41,309 nt of DNA from Lachnospiraceae bacterium (GCA_029054245.1 JAIDFQ010000021.1:1-41309); one strand, 5' to 3'; positions 1 to 8,113 are shown, numbered from the stretch's first letter. A program made the numbers and translations. Notes: generated from the sequence alone by a model not told the origin.

Positions 1-1
1 G

Positions 2-385
2 TGGAGGGCATACGACAGCTGGGAGCAGTCCATCCTTGACCACAATGAGTATATCGCCACAAGGAGCACGGACGGCGACAGGACTTTGCGGTATGGATCC
101 GTAATCGGATGCGATAACTATATCCTTGCATGCCAGTACCTGCAGCAGTGCGGATATGCCACCTCCCAGACGTATGCAGAGACATTGATAAATTATATTG
201 AGAGATACAACCTACACCAGTATGACGAATTTGAATCAGAACAGCTTGCACCAGAAGGTTTCCTTTGGATTGTGCAGGCAGGGGCATACAAGAGTCTTAA
301 TAATGCTAGGAAGCTCCAGCGCAAACTTGAAAAACTGGGAGTTGCTTCCTTAATTAGTAAGTACAGGATAGAAGCCTCGGAGTGA
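2..385 (+). CDS. Glucosaminidase (GH73-type) C-terminal part with SPOR-like tail, 5' truncated by window edge
   Basis: Reading frame 2 is open from the first bases: WRAYDSWEQSILDHNEYI is followed by GSVIGCDNYILACQYLQQCG and GYATSQTYAETLINYIERYN. This is the usual C-terminal half of a mannosyl-glycoprotein endo-beta-N-acetylglucosaminidase (FlgJ/LytG-like), which cleaves the peptidoglycan glycan strand. The tail, starting at GFLWIVQAGAY and continuing with repeated Arg/Lys-Leu pairs, resembles a SPOR domain that binds peptidoglycan lacking stem peptides. The catalytic Glu lies upstream of the window, so activity cannot be judged. Such enzymes serve either cell-wall remodelling or as the lysin of a prophage or conjugative element. 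The odd junction just downstream makes the mobile-element reading plausible. Family identity is fairly secure; cellular role is not. Confidence 0.75.
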   Translation, partial: WRAYDSWEQSILDHNEYIATRSTDGDRTLRYGSVIGCDNYILACQYLQQCGYATSQTYAETLINYIERYNLHQYDEFESEQLAPEGFLWIVQAGAYKSLNNARKLQRKLEKLGVASLISKYRIEASE

Positions 386-411
386 CGTTGCTTAAAGGAG
401 TAGTAAAATAG

Positions 412-1056
412 TTACACTACTGTAAAATCACCCTGCCCCCCAGAAAAAGCAGCAGCAGTGGAGCCGAAATCAATACTCTGGTCAATGCAAAGATCCGACT
501 TGGGGTCAATTCCGTTTTTCTTCAGAATAAATTCAAATACCATTTCAGGCATTCCGCCTGCCCGACCTCCCAGAACAGTAGTCCCTTTCAACATATCCCA
601 GCTGAAATTGTCAATAGGCGTGCGGGAAACAAGGAAATTCCCGGCGCGCTGCGTCAACTGTGCAAAATTGACAACATAATCCTGGGTGCCGCCAGCATAA
701 GTATAAATAGTGGACTCGCTTCCCATGAATCCGATGTCAGCTTCATCTGTCAGGACAGCGGTCATGGTCTTGTCGGCGCCGAACCCAGTAACTAGGGTAA
801 GATCGATGCCTTCCTCTTTAAAATACCCTTCCTCTATGGCTACATACATAGGGGCATAAAAGATGGAATGGGCAACTTCGTTTAAGGTGACTTCCTTAGT
901 AGATGAACTTGAATCAGGGGAAGATACGTTTGCGTCCTGTTTTCCGCAGCCGGCTAATGTACCGCCAATGAGAAGTGCGGTAAGCACTAGGGCGGCGGCT
1001 TTTTTGATAATGCGGGACGAACAGTGCACGTTACTATTACATGGTATTTTTTTCAT
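412..1056 (-). pseudogene. NMT1/THI5-like (SsuA-type) ABC substrate-binding lipoprotein, truncated at the C terminus
   Basis: The start is the ATG at 1056, with GGAGGT just upstream on this strand; a longer frame to 1233 has no such site. The product begins with a lipoprotein signal peptide ending in the lipobox LAGC, then a Ser-rich linker, then an SBP domain (LNEVAHSIFYAPMYVAIEEG, GADKTMTAVLTDEADIGFMG). Known relatives bind thiamine precursors, sulfonates or nitrate outside the cell and run to about 330 residues. This one has about 214 and stops right after GQGDFTVV, where the family normally continues for another third including the second lobe. The permease and ATPase genes expected downstream are absent, replaced by a glucosaminidase on the other strand. 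I read it as a gene cut by insertion or rearrangement; a short functional variant is less likely. Confidence 0.75.
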
Positions 1057-1133
1057 AATGACCTCCATTTTTGATTTGAGCTGCCAAGTTTTAAACAGCG
1101 GCAGTTGATGCTTTATCGTATGCAATGGCAAAG

Positions 1134-1158
1134 AGAAGTTGCCTGTCTGCCAACTTCT
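1134..1158 (+). terminator. Hairpin with T-tract upstream of the SPFH gene
   Basis: AGAAGTTG and CAACTTCT form a perfect 8-bp stem around a 9-base loop, followed by TTTTTC on the plus strand. It lies just before the SPFH promoter and could stop read-through from the left. On the minus strand it would lie in the leader of the truncated SBP gene, without a good U-tract. Confidence 0.4.
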
Positions 1159-1163
1159 TTTTC

Positions 1164-1192
1164 TAGACAACAAATGACAAAACCGATATAAT
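1164..1192 (+). promoter_or_regulatory. Sigma-A promoter of the SPFH gene
   Basis: TAGACA at 1164-1169 and TATAAT at 1187-1192 are separated by 17 bases, about 46 bases before the ATG at 1238. Confidence 0.6.
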
Positions 1193-1237
1193 GGAAAACA
1201 ATAGGGAGTTACCCGGGCAATAAAGGAGGACAAGTAA

Positions 1238-2596
1238 ATGGGTTTGATTAAGGCAATTACTGCTGCAGCCGGAGGTGTGATGGCGGATCAGTGGAGAGAG
1301 TATTTCTACTGTGACTCATTGGATGCAGATGTATTGGTTGCAAAGGGCAAAAAACGCTCAAGTGGAAGGGGAGCCGGAAACAATAATGGAGAAGAAAATA
1401 TTATCTCCAATGGTTCAGTGATAGCAGTCAATGAGGGACAATGTATGATTATCGTGGATCAGGGAAAGGTGGTAGAATTCTGCGCGGAAGCAGAAGAATT
1501 CGTCTATGACGCATCCTCTGAACCTAGTTTGCTATACGGAAGTCTTGGAGAAAACATCAAAAATACCTTTGCTACAATAGGCAAGCGTTTTACTTTTGGC
1601 GGCAATACGGCGAAGGACCAGAGAGTTTACTTTTTCAATACAAAAGAAATTATGGGAAATAAATATGGAACAGCCAATCCAGTTCCTTTCCGTGTGGTGG
1701 ATGAAAATATTGGTCTTGATATCGATATTTCCCTTAGATGCAATGGTGAGTATTCTTACAAGATTACAGATCCGCTTTTGTTCTACACAAATGTGTGCGG
1801 TAATGTGAAGGAAGACTTTAAAAGAAGTGAAATCGATAGTCAGTTAAAGACAGAGCTTATGACAGCTCTGCAGCCGGCATTTGCAAAGATTTCAGCGATG
1901 GGAATCCGTTACAGTGCAGTTCCTGCACACACGGCGGAATTGGCGGATGCATTAAATGAAGTTCTTTCTGCGAAATGGGCAGAACTCCGTGGAATCGAAA
2001 TCGTATCTTTTGGCGTCAATGCTATGAAAGCATCGGCTGAAGATGAGGCGATGATCAAGGAACTGCAAAAGAGCGCAGTACTGCGTAATCCTAATATGGC
2101 GGCAGCGACCTTGGTTGGTGCACAGGCTGAGGCAATGAAAGCAGCAGCATCCAATACCTCAACAGGACCTATGATGGCATTTGCTGGAATGAACATGGCA
2201 AATCAGGCAGGCGGAATGAATGCACAGCAGTTATTCCAGATGGGGCAGCAGGCAGCGCCTACTCCGACACCTCAGGTGCCTCCCGTATCACCTGCACCGG
2301 AACCGGCGCCCGCTAAGCAGGGCTGGACCTGTGCGTGTGGTAAGGCTGGCAATGCAGGTAAATTTTGTTCTGAATGTGGTGCACCTATGCCAGCGCCGAA
2401 GCCGGAGGGGTGGGCTTGTTCCTGCGGAACGGTAAACAAAGGGAAATTCTGCTCCGAGTGCGGTGCAAAGAAGCCGGCAGGAGAACTTTTGTATAAATGT
2501 GATAAATGCGGATGGGAGCCGGAAGACCCTGCCAAACCGCCGAAGTTTTGTCCAGAATGCGGAGATCCCTTCGATGAAAGCGATATCCAGCAGTAA
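1238..2596 (+). CDS. SPFH/band-7 domain protein with C-terminal zinc ribbons (YdjI-like)
   Basis: A 452-residue protein with an AGGAGG site 8 bases before the ATG. Residues about 15-290 match the bacterial SPFH family often annotated as virion core protein/YdjI: the N-terminal motif DQWREYFYCDSLDADVLVAKG, then NIISNGSVIAVNEGQCMIIV and GEYSYKITDPLLFY. A Met/Ala/Gln-rich linker (about 290-350) and a Pro-rich stretch follow. The C terminus carries three four-Cys zinc ribbons: CACGKAGNAGKFCSEC, CSCGTVNKGKFCSEC and a final CDKC...CPEC. In Bacillus, YdjI works with PspA and the membrane proteins YdjG/YdjH at the envelope. Here the next gene is itself a membrane zinc-ribbon protein, which fits a membrane-associated complex. 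The exact role is unknown. Confidence 0.85.
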   Translation: MGLIKAITAAAGGVMADQWREYFYCDSLDADVLVAKGKKRSSGRGAGNNNGEENIISNGSVIAVNEGQCMIIVDQGKVVEFCAEAEEFVYDASSEPSLLYGSLGENIKNTFATIGKRFTFGGNTAKDQRVYFFNTKEIMGNKYGTANPVPFRVVDENIGLDIDISLRCNGEYSYKITDPLLFYTNVCGNVKEDFKRSEIDSQLKTELMTALQPAFAKISAMGIRYSAVPAHTAELADALNEVLSAKWAELRGIEIVSFGVNAMKASAEDEAMIKELQKSAVLRNPNMAAATLVGAQAEAMKAAASNTSTGPMMAFAGMNMANQAGGMNAQQLFQMGQQAAPTPTPQVPPVSPAPEPAPAKQGWTCACGKAGNAGKFCSECGAPMPAPKPEGWACSCGTVNKGKFCSECGAKKPAGELLYKCDKCGWEPEDPAKPPKFCPECGDPFDESDIQQ

Positions 2597-2698
2597 AGGA
2601 AGAAATGCCTTAAAGCGGAGGAAAGATAAATAAGTAGGTTTGATACCAACTTAGATGCCAGGACGGTATATATGATGTAGGAAGCAGATAAAAAATGT

Positions 2699-2741
2699 CC
2701 CTCCTGTTCGGGGTCATGGATTTTGACCTTGAACAGGAGGG
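2699..2741 (+). promoter_or_regulatory. Long inverted repeat whose right arm holds a Shine-Dalgarno sequence
   Basis: CCCTCCTGTTC (2699-2709) pairs perfectly with GAACAGGAGGG (2731-2741). Inside, GG faces TT (two G-U pairs in RNA) and GGTCA pairs with TGACC, giving about an 18-bp hairpin with a 7-base loop. No T-tract follows, so it is not a standard terminator. The right arm includes AGGAGGG, correctly spaced before a TTG at 2747 that is in frame with the downstream zinc-ribbon protein. Confidence 0.55.
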
Positions 2742-2803
2742 CTTAGTTGTCCGTGTTGTGGGGGCATATGGAAGCAATTCTGGTGTACAGGAAGGAAATG
2801 TTT

Positions 2804-3571
2804 ATGAGTGCAGGTATGATAGGAATCATTGTAATACTGATCCTTGTTTTGATTATAATTGGCAGTGTGGCATATGGCATTATGAGGGTGAAGAATGCGG
2901 TTGAGGATTTTTCCAGGGATGCCTTTGGCACGTCGGATATCAGAGAAGGGCTTAGACAAGTGGAAGAAGAGTATGCCTCTACGCCCAAATCTGTTTCAGC
3001 AATGACCAGTCTGTATCTTCCGAAGATTAAGAGGGACTTTCCTGAATTTCAGTATGATGAGATGAAAGCCAGAGCAGAGAATGTCTTGACTTCTTATCTG
3101 ATGGCTGTGGATGGAATGAATAAAGGGAACTTGACAGAAGGGAACAAAGAACTAACAGATAAGCTGGAAATGCGGATTGATATGCTTAAGGCAGCAGGGC
3201 AAAGAGAGCGTTATAAGAGCATTGAAATACATCGGACAGAAATCTCTGATTATAAAAAGAGGAACGGACGGTGTATCATCACATTTCAGACTGCATTGCA
3301 ATATTTCCACACACTGGAGGACGAAAGCGGAAAGTTACTTGAGGGAAGCGGAGAAATGCTTACTCAGTCAAGATACAATACAGATGTTATTTATATACAG
3401 GACAGACAGAAAGTGGAGGATGAGAGAGATTTATCTCTTGGAATCAACTGTCCTAACTGCGGCGCACCCATAGGGGGAACCGGAAGCAAGGTTTGCGAAT
3501 ACTGTGGCACACCGATTGTGGAGCTGAATATTTATGCTTGGAGTTTCAGTAATGTTACGGAAGCGAAATAG
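2804..3571 (+). CDS. Membrane-anchored Tim44-like protein with C-terminal zinc ribbon
   Basis: With the ATG at 2804 (AGGAAGG 7-8 bases upstream) the product has 255 residues. Residues about 4-25 form one transmembrane helix (MIGIIVILILVLIIIGSVAYG). The middle (about 50-200) resembles the Tim44/YdjG-type soluble fold: LYLPKIKRDFPEFQYDEMKAR, then a beta-rich part with YHT/YFHTLEDESG. The C terminus has one zinc ribbon, CPNCGAPI...CEYCGTPI, and ends soon after the motif YAWSF. It follows the SPFH/zinc-ribbon gene, so the two probably act in the same membrane complex. A TTG at 2747, preceded by a strong ribosome site inside a hairpin, would add 19 residues before the helix. I prefer 2804 but cannot exclude the longer form. 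Confidence 0.7.
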   Translation: MSAGMIGIIVILILVLIIIGSVAYGIMRVKNAVEDFSRDAFGTSDIREGLRQVEEEYASTPKSVSAMTSLYLPKIKRDFPEFQYDEMKARAENVLTSYLMAVDGMNKGNLTEGNKELTDKLEMRIDMLKAAGQRERYKSIEIHRTEISDYKKRNGRCIITFQTALQYFHTLEDESGKLLEGSGEMLTQSRYNTDVIYIQDRQKVEDERDLSLGINCPNCGAPIGGTGSKVCEYCGTPIVELNIYAWSFSNVTEAK

Positions 3572-3592
3572 AAGATAGCAGGAGTTTAATAT

Positions 3593-5884
3593 ATGAGTAT
3601 TTACGACACTTTAAATGAAGAGCAGAAAAAAGGCGTTTTTACGACGGAAGGACCAGTTCTTTTGCTGGCAGGCGCCGGATCGGGAAAGACCCGCGTGCTT
3701 ACCCACCGAATTGCCTATCTGATAGAGGAACTGGGGGTAAGCCCATGGAATATCATGGCAATTACCTTTACCAATAAGGCAGCGGGAGAAATGAAAGAGA
3801 GAGTGGAGAATCTAATTGGAATGGGGGCAGAGAGCATTTGGGTCACGACCTTCCATTCAAGCTGCGTGCGTATCCTTCGTCGTTATGCGGATCGAATTGG
3901 ATATGATAATCACTTTACCATATATGATACGGATGATCAGAAAACGGTGATGAAGGATGTCTGCAAGCGTCTCCAGATTGACACTAAGATGTTGAAGGAG
4001 CGGGCTGTTTTGTCTGCAATTTCATCTGCCAAGGATGAATTGGTATCTCCAGAGGAATATGAGTTGAAGGCCATGGGTGATTTCAGAAAGCAAAAGATCG
4101 CGCAGGCATATAAGGAATACCAGGCGGCATTAAAAAGAAACAATGCTATGGATTTTGATGATTTGATCGTAAAGACGGTAGAGCTATTTAAAGCAGACAG
4201 TGAAGTGCTAGGCAGTTATCAGAAACGTTTCAAGTACATTATGGTGGACGAATATCAGGATACCAACACCGCACAGTTTGAACTAATAAGGCTCTTAGCG
4301 GATGCCAATCGTAATTTGTGTGTGGTGGGAGATGATGATCAGTCTATTTATAAGTTCAGAGGCGCTAATATAAGGAATATTCTCGATTTTGAACAGGTAT
4401 ACCCCGAAGCGGAGGTAATCCGTCTTGAACAGAACTACCGTTCTACGCAAAATGTTTTGGATGCTGCCAATGCTGTGATCCGCAATAATAAAGGAAGAAA
4501 GAGTAAGACACTTTGGACGGATAAGGGTGAGGGAAGCAGGCTGCATTTTAGGCAGTTTGATAATGCTTACGAGGAAGCGGAATTTGTTGCAGATGATGTT
4601 GCACGGAAAAAAAGAGAAAGAACGGCAGATTACGGCGACTGTGCAGTACTTTATAGAACCAATGCCCAGGCAAGACTTTTGGAAGAACGTTTTATTGTGG
4701 AAGGAATTCCATATGATGTGGTTGGCGGAACCAATTTTTATGCCAGAAGAGAGATAAAAGATTTGCTCGCTTATTTAAAAACAATAGATAACGGGCGTGA
4801 TGATTTGGCGGTAAAGCGTATTATCAATATTCCAAAACGAGGAATCGGTGCGGCAACGATCGCCAAGGTGCAGGATTACGCAGATATGCGGGAAATTAGC
4901 TTTTATGATGCGCTTCGCCAGGCAGATGAGATCATGAGCATAGGGAAAAGCGCAGGGAAGCTGAAACCTTTTGTAACCATGATACAATCCTTTAGAAGTA
5001 AGCTGGAATTTTATGGGCTGGAGGATTTAATAAAGGATGTTATTGAAACAACAGGGTATGTTTCAGAGCTGGAGGCATCTGATGAGGAGGATGCAGAAAA
5101 CAGGATTGAGAATATTGACGAATTAATCAGTAAGATTGTAGCCTTTGAGGAGGTACATGATCAGCCGACTTTAGGAGAATTTCTGGAGGAAGTTGCCCTT
5201 GTGGCAGACATAGACCGTGTGGAAAATGACAGCAACAGAGTCCTTCTCATGACGTTACACAGTGCCAAGGGGCTGGAATTTCCGCATGTCTATCTGGCAG
5301 GTATGGAGGACGGGATTTTTCCCAGTTATATGACGATTACTTCAGATGATCCCGATGAGATTGAAGAGGAACGGCGGCTTGCCTATGTGGGAATGACAAG
5401 GGCAAAGGAGGATTTGACCCTCTGCTATGCAAAAATGCGTATGGTGCGCGGCGAAACACAGATGAACGCAGTGAGCCGGTTCGTGAAGGAGATTCCAGAA
5501 GAACTGATGGATAACCGCCCTCCAGCCCCCAGATTGAATCCTATGGATGTGCCGTCCGCTAAATTCACTCCGATGGAAGGGCCGACATATAAGTATAAGC
5601 CCATTGCTACATTGATGCCCAAGCGAACGGCGGCGGAAAATAAGCCTTTCATTGCCGGAGGAATTGGAGCGTTGAATGCGCCGGGAATCAGCAAGGGGAT
5701 AGGAGCAGTCACCGGTGGAAAGCCTGATTACGATGTAGGTGACAGAGTAAAGCACGTAAAATATAAAGAAGGCACGGTTACCGATTTAGAGCCTGGACCA
5801 AGAGACTATAAGGTGACAGTGGATTTTGATGATGCCGGTCAGAAGATTATGTATGCTGCTTTTGCGAGACTTGTCAAAATATAA
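3593..5884 (+). CDS. pcrA: ATP-dependent DNA helicase PcrA (UvrD/Rep family)
   Basis: A 763-residue superfamily 1A helicase of normal length. It shows the Q-motif region LNEEQKKGVFTTEGP, Walker A GAGSGKT (about 28-34), motif Ia AITFTNKAAGEMKERV, the Walker B region VDEYQDTN, motif III VVGDDDQSIYKFRGAN, motif IV LEQNYRST, motif V TLHSAKGLEFPHVYLAGMEDG and motif VI EERRLAYVGMTRAKE. A C-terminal Tudor-like segment (GDRVKHVKYKEGTVTDLEPG) is the part that in PcrA contacts RNA polymerase. The enzyme unwinds DNA 3'-5' in repair and removes RecA or stalled polymerase. The ATG lies 21 bases after the zinc-ribbon gene, so it is probably co-transcribed. No oddity in the motifs. Confidence 0.95.
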   Translation: MSIYDTLNEEQKKGVFTTEGPVLLLAGAGSGKTRVLTHRIAYLIEELGVSPWNIMAITFTNKAAGEMKERVENLIGMGAESIWVTTFHSSCVRILRRYADRIGYDNHFTIYDTDDQKTVMKDVCKRLQIDTKMLKERAVLSAISSAKDELVSPEEYELKAMGDFRKQKIAQAYKEYQAALKRNNAMDFDDLIVKTVELFKADSEVLGSYQKRFKYIMVDEYQDTNTAQFELIRLLADANRNLCVVGDDDQSIYKFRGANIRNILDFEQVYPEAEVIRLEQNYRSTQNVLDAANAVIRNNKGRKSKTLWTDKGEGSRLHFRQFDNAYEEAEFVADDVARKKRERTADYGDCAVLYRTNAQARLLEERFIVEGIPYDVVGGTNFYARREIKDLLAYLKTIDNGRDDLAVKRIINIPKRGIGAATIAKVQDYADMREISFYDALRQADEIMSIGKSAGKLKPFVTMIQSFRSKLEFYGLEDLIKDVIETTGYVSELEASDEEDAENRIENIDELISKIVAFEEVHDQPTLGEFLEEVALVADIDRVENDSNRVLLMTLHSAKGLEFPHVYLAGMEDGIFPSYMTITSDDPDEIEEERRLAYVGMTRAKEDLTLCYAKMRMVRGETQMNAVSRFVKEIPEELMDNRPPAPRLNPMDVPSAKFTPMEGPTYKYKPIATLMPKRTAAENKPFIAGGIGALNAPGISKGIGAVTGGKPDYDVGDRVKHVKYKEGTVTDLEPGPRDYKVTVDFDDAGQKIMYAAFARLVKI

Positions 5885-6040
5885 CATGGAAAAATTTAAA
5901 AAAAATGTAAAGTTTTTCAAAATACTGTAGTAAAAATCGGCGGTAAATGTTATATTATTAAACAAGAAGGAAATAATAATCCAAAAAGTATTTTAAGAAT
6001 GAGATGAATGAAAAGACATAAAAGAAAGGGAGGCTACACC

Positions 6041-6361
6041 ATGAACACTTGGAATAAAATTGAGGAATTGATGGAGTTTGTTAAGACCCACGATATCAAG
6101 GAATTAAAGGACTACTGGAATCGCAGGGAAGAGGAAAGGAGAAATAACACTCTTTTATGGGTGCTTGCAATCATAGGAGCTGTGGCTGCTGTTGCAGCAA
6201 TCGCCTATGCAGTATACCGCTACATGACGCCGGATTATTTGGAAGACTTTGAAGATGATTTTGATGATGATTTCGAGGATGATTTCTTTGAAGATGAAGA
6301 AGATGGGGAAGAAAAGATTCAGGTATCGAACGCAGCAACAGAGGATGATTTTGCAGAATAA
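6041..6361 (+). CDS. Small single-pass membrane protein with very acidic tail
   Basis: Starting at the ATG at 6041, with AGGGAGG about 8 bases upstream, the product has 106 residues. The N-terminal 35 residues are charged and helical (WNKIEELMEFVKTHDIKELKDYW). Residues about 43-63 form one transmembrane helix (LLWVLAIIGAVAAVAAIAYAV). The tail is almost all Asp, Glu and Phe (repeated DDF/EDDF units). It resembles short proteins seen next to pcrA or division genes in Lachnospiraceae, possibly the DUF4366 group, but I am not sure of the family. No catalytic motif is visible. It is followed by a strong terminator, so it ends a transcription unit. Function unknown. Confidence 0.7.
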   Translation: MNTWNKIEELMEFVKTHDIKELKDYWNRREEERRNNTLLWVLAIIGAVAAVAAIAYAVYRYMTPDYLEDFEDDFDDDFEDDFFEDEEDGEEKIQVSNAATEDDFAE

Positions 6362-6382
6362 TAGATAAAGGTCTGAAAATGC

Positions 6383-6412
6383 GGGATGTACAGAAGTGTA
6401 CATCCCATTTTT
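6383..6412 (+). terminator. Rho-independent terminator after the acidic membrane protein
   Basis: GGGATGTAC (6383-6391) and GTACATCCC (6398-6406) form a perfect 9-bp stem with a 6-base loop, followed by ATTTTT. Confidence 0.85.
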
Positions 6413-6430
6413 AGGTTCAAATATCATCCA

Positions 6431-6540
6431 GCGTTGGTACAATAAGCCGCAGGCGTTTGGTACAATAAGCCGGCAGGCGTTTGGTACAATAAGCCGAGAG
6501 GCGTTTGGTACAATAAGCCGGCAGGCGTTTGGTACAATAA
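6431..6540 (+). repeat. 24-bp tandem repeat, nearly five copies, each with an extended -10-like word
   Basis: The unit TTGGTACAATAAGCCGGCAG plus GCGT recurs at 6434, 6457, 6481, 6505 and 6529, giving periods of 23, 24, 24 and 24 bases. Copies differ by one to three bases, and the last diverges after ACAATAA. Every copy contains TGGTACAAT, which fits an extended -10 element (TG-n-TACAAT). The array sits between the terminator at 6383-6412 and the rlmD start at 6589, so the copy nearest the gene may serve as its promoter. Confidence 0.85.
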
Positions 6541-6588
6541 AGTTACCGCAAGAGAATACAGATATATGACAGGAACAGGAGCAGGCAG

Positions 6589-8046
6589 ATGAAAAAGGGA
6601 CAGGTGCTTACAGGAATAGTAGACAGGGTGGATTTTCCGAATAAAGGCGTTGTAATTGTGGAAGATGGAATTTGCATAGTGAAAAATGTTCTGCCGGGGC
6701 AGAAGATTACCTTTGCGGTGCAGAAAAAAAGAAATGGGAGGGCGGAGGGAAGGCTTCTTAAGGTCGAAGAAAATTCGCCAATGGAGGTAAACAGTCCGTG
6801 CCCGCACTTTGGAGCATGCGGTGGCTGCACCTATTTGTCGCTGCCCTATGTAGAACAGCTTAAAATAAAGGAGATGCAGGTAAGAAAACTCCTTGAAGGA
6901 GCATTAGCAGGTCAGAGTGAAAAATGGGGATTTGAGGGGATCAAAGGAAGTCCTGCACAGACCGGATATCGAAATAAGATGGAGTTTTCTTTTGGGGATG
7001 AATACAAAGATGGACCTTTGGCGCTGGGCATGCACAAGCGAGGCAGTTTTTATGATATTGTTACGGTAAGGGACTGTCAGATTGTGGATGAAGATTATAG
7101 GAGGATTCTGTCTTTTACCAGAGATTTTTTTGATGGATGCAGTTTTTATCACAGATTAAGACACACAGGATATTTGCGGCATCTTCTGGTGAGAAAAGCG
7201 TATCGTACAGGGGAAATTTTAATCGCTTTGGTGACGACCTCTCATATGGATGATGAAAATAAAGATATAGATGCACAAAATAAGGAAAAGTATCGTTTAG
7301 ATGAATGGAAAGATCAAATATTAAATTTGGATTTAGATGGTAAGATAACGGGCGTTCTGCATATAGTAAATGATTCAGTGGCAGATGTGGTGCAGAGCGA
7401 TAGAACAGATATTTTATATGGTCAGGACTTTTTTTATGAAGAGTTGCTTGGGCTGAAATTCAAGATCTCTACGTTTTCTTTTTTCCAGACCAATTCACTG
7501 GGGGCGGAAATTCTGTATGAGACAGCGAGAGAATACATCGGAAATTTGAACGCTGCGTGCAAAGGACAGAAGCCAGATAAGATTGTCTTTGATTTGTACA
7601 GCGGTACAGGAACCATAGCGCAGCTTATGTCACCCGTGGCAAAAAAAGTAATCGGTGTTGAAATTGTGGAAGAGGCAGTAGAGGCGGCAAAAAGAAATGC
7701 TGAGCTAAATGGTTTACATAACTGTGAATTTATTGCCGGAGATGTGCTGAAGGTGTTGGACGAAATTGAAGAAAAGCCGGATATGATCGTTCTCGATCCG
7801 CCAAGAGATGGGATTCATCCTAAGGCGCTTAAAAAGATCATTGGATATGGAGTTGACAAACTGGTATATATCTCGTGCAAGCCTTCCAGTCTCGCAAGGG
7901 ATCTTGAGGTGTTTCTGGAAAATGGGTATGTGGTGGAGAAGGCAGTGGCGGTGGATCAGTTTCCTTGGACAGCGAATGTGGAGACGGTCTGTCTGTTGTC
8001 CAAATTACATGTCGAGCCGAATTTGGACGAACTGATTTGTTTGTGA
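6589..8046 (+). CDS. rlmD: 23S rRNA (uracil-5-)-methyltransferase RlmD/RumA family
   Basis: A 485-residue TrmA/RumA-family SAM-dependent methyltransferase. The N terminus (about 1-62) is a TRAM domain (KGQVLTGIVDRVDFPNKGVV). An Fe-S cluster motif CPHFGACGGCTYLSLPY follows at about 71-87, with the fourth Cys near residue 162 (VRDCQIVDED). The C-terminal half holds the SAM fold VFDLYSGTGTIAQLM, the catalytic-loop region VLDPPRDGIHPKAL and the nucleophile motif YISCKPSSLARDL. The family makes m5U in rRNA (m5U1939, or m5U747 in some lineages) or tRNA; which one cannot be fixed by eye. An AGGAACAGGAGCAGGCAG stretch gives a loose ribosome site. It stands alone between a tandem-repeat region and the next promoter. 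Confidence 0.88.
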   Translation: MKKGQVLTGIVDRVDFPNKGVVIVEDGICIVKNVLPGQKITFAVQKKRNGRAEGRLLKVEENSPMEVNSPCPHFGACGGCTYLSLPYVEQLKIKEMQVRKLLEGALAGQSEKWGFEGIKGSPAQTGYRNKMEFSFGDEYKDGPLALGMHKRGSFYDIVTVRDCQIVDEDYRRILSFTRDFFDGCSFYHRLRHTGYLRHLLVRKAYRTGEILIALVTTSHMDDENKDIDAQNKEKYRLDEWKDQILNLDLDGKITGVLHIVNDSVADVVQSDRTDILYGQDFFYEELLGLKFKISTFSFFQTNSLGAEILYETAREYIGNLNAACKGQKPDKIVFDLYSGTGTIAQLMSPVAKKVIGVEIVEEAVEAAKRNAELNGLHNCEFIAGDVLKVLDEIEEKPDMIVLDPPRDGIHPKALKKIIGYGVDKLVYISCKPSSLARDLEVFLENGYVVEKAVAVDQFPWTANVETVCLLSKLHVEPNLDELICL

Positions 8047-8084
8047 GAAGAGCTGTTTGCTATTTCTTCCATTTAGGCATTAAG

Positions 8085-8113
8085 TTGGATTTTATATACA
8101 GTTAACATATGAT
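8085..8113 (+). promoter_or_regulatory. Promoter upstream of the HMCES-like gene
   Basis: TTGGAT at 8085-8090 and TATGAT at 8108-8113 are 17 bases apart. The leader to the GTG at 8268 is about 150 bases and contains a 7-bp hairpin, CGGCTGT / ACAGCCG, at 8187-8206, without a T-tract. Confidence 0.5.

Noticed and set aside
1057-1165. TPP or other riboswitch before the NMT1-type SBP
   Set aside because: The conserved TPP words (CTGAGA, ACCTGA) are missing on the relevant strand; only a short hairpin is present.
1057-1233. N-terminal extension of the SBP from 1233
   Set aside because: It puts 59 residues before the signal peptide, and the ATG at 1056 has a strong ribosome site.
2272-2649. Antisense His/Ser-rich frame over the zinc-ribbon codons
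   Set aside because: Mirror image of repeated Cys codons in the SPFH gene; no ribosome site.
6431-6540. CRISPR-like array
   Set aside because: The 24-bp units are directly adjacent and nearly identical, with no unique spacers and no cas genes nearby. It is a plain tandem repeat.
6424-6807. Antisense frame with GLLYQTPA repeats
   Set aside because: It is only the reverse translation of the 24-bp repeat plus the start of rlmD. It has no ribosome site and no codon pattern of its own.
8098-8113. LexA box in the HMCES promoter
   Set aside because: TAACATATGATG keeps only part of GAAC-N4-GTTC. The match is too poor to claim.
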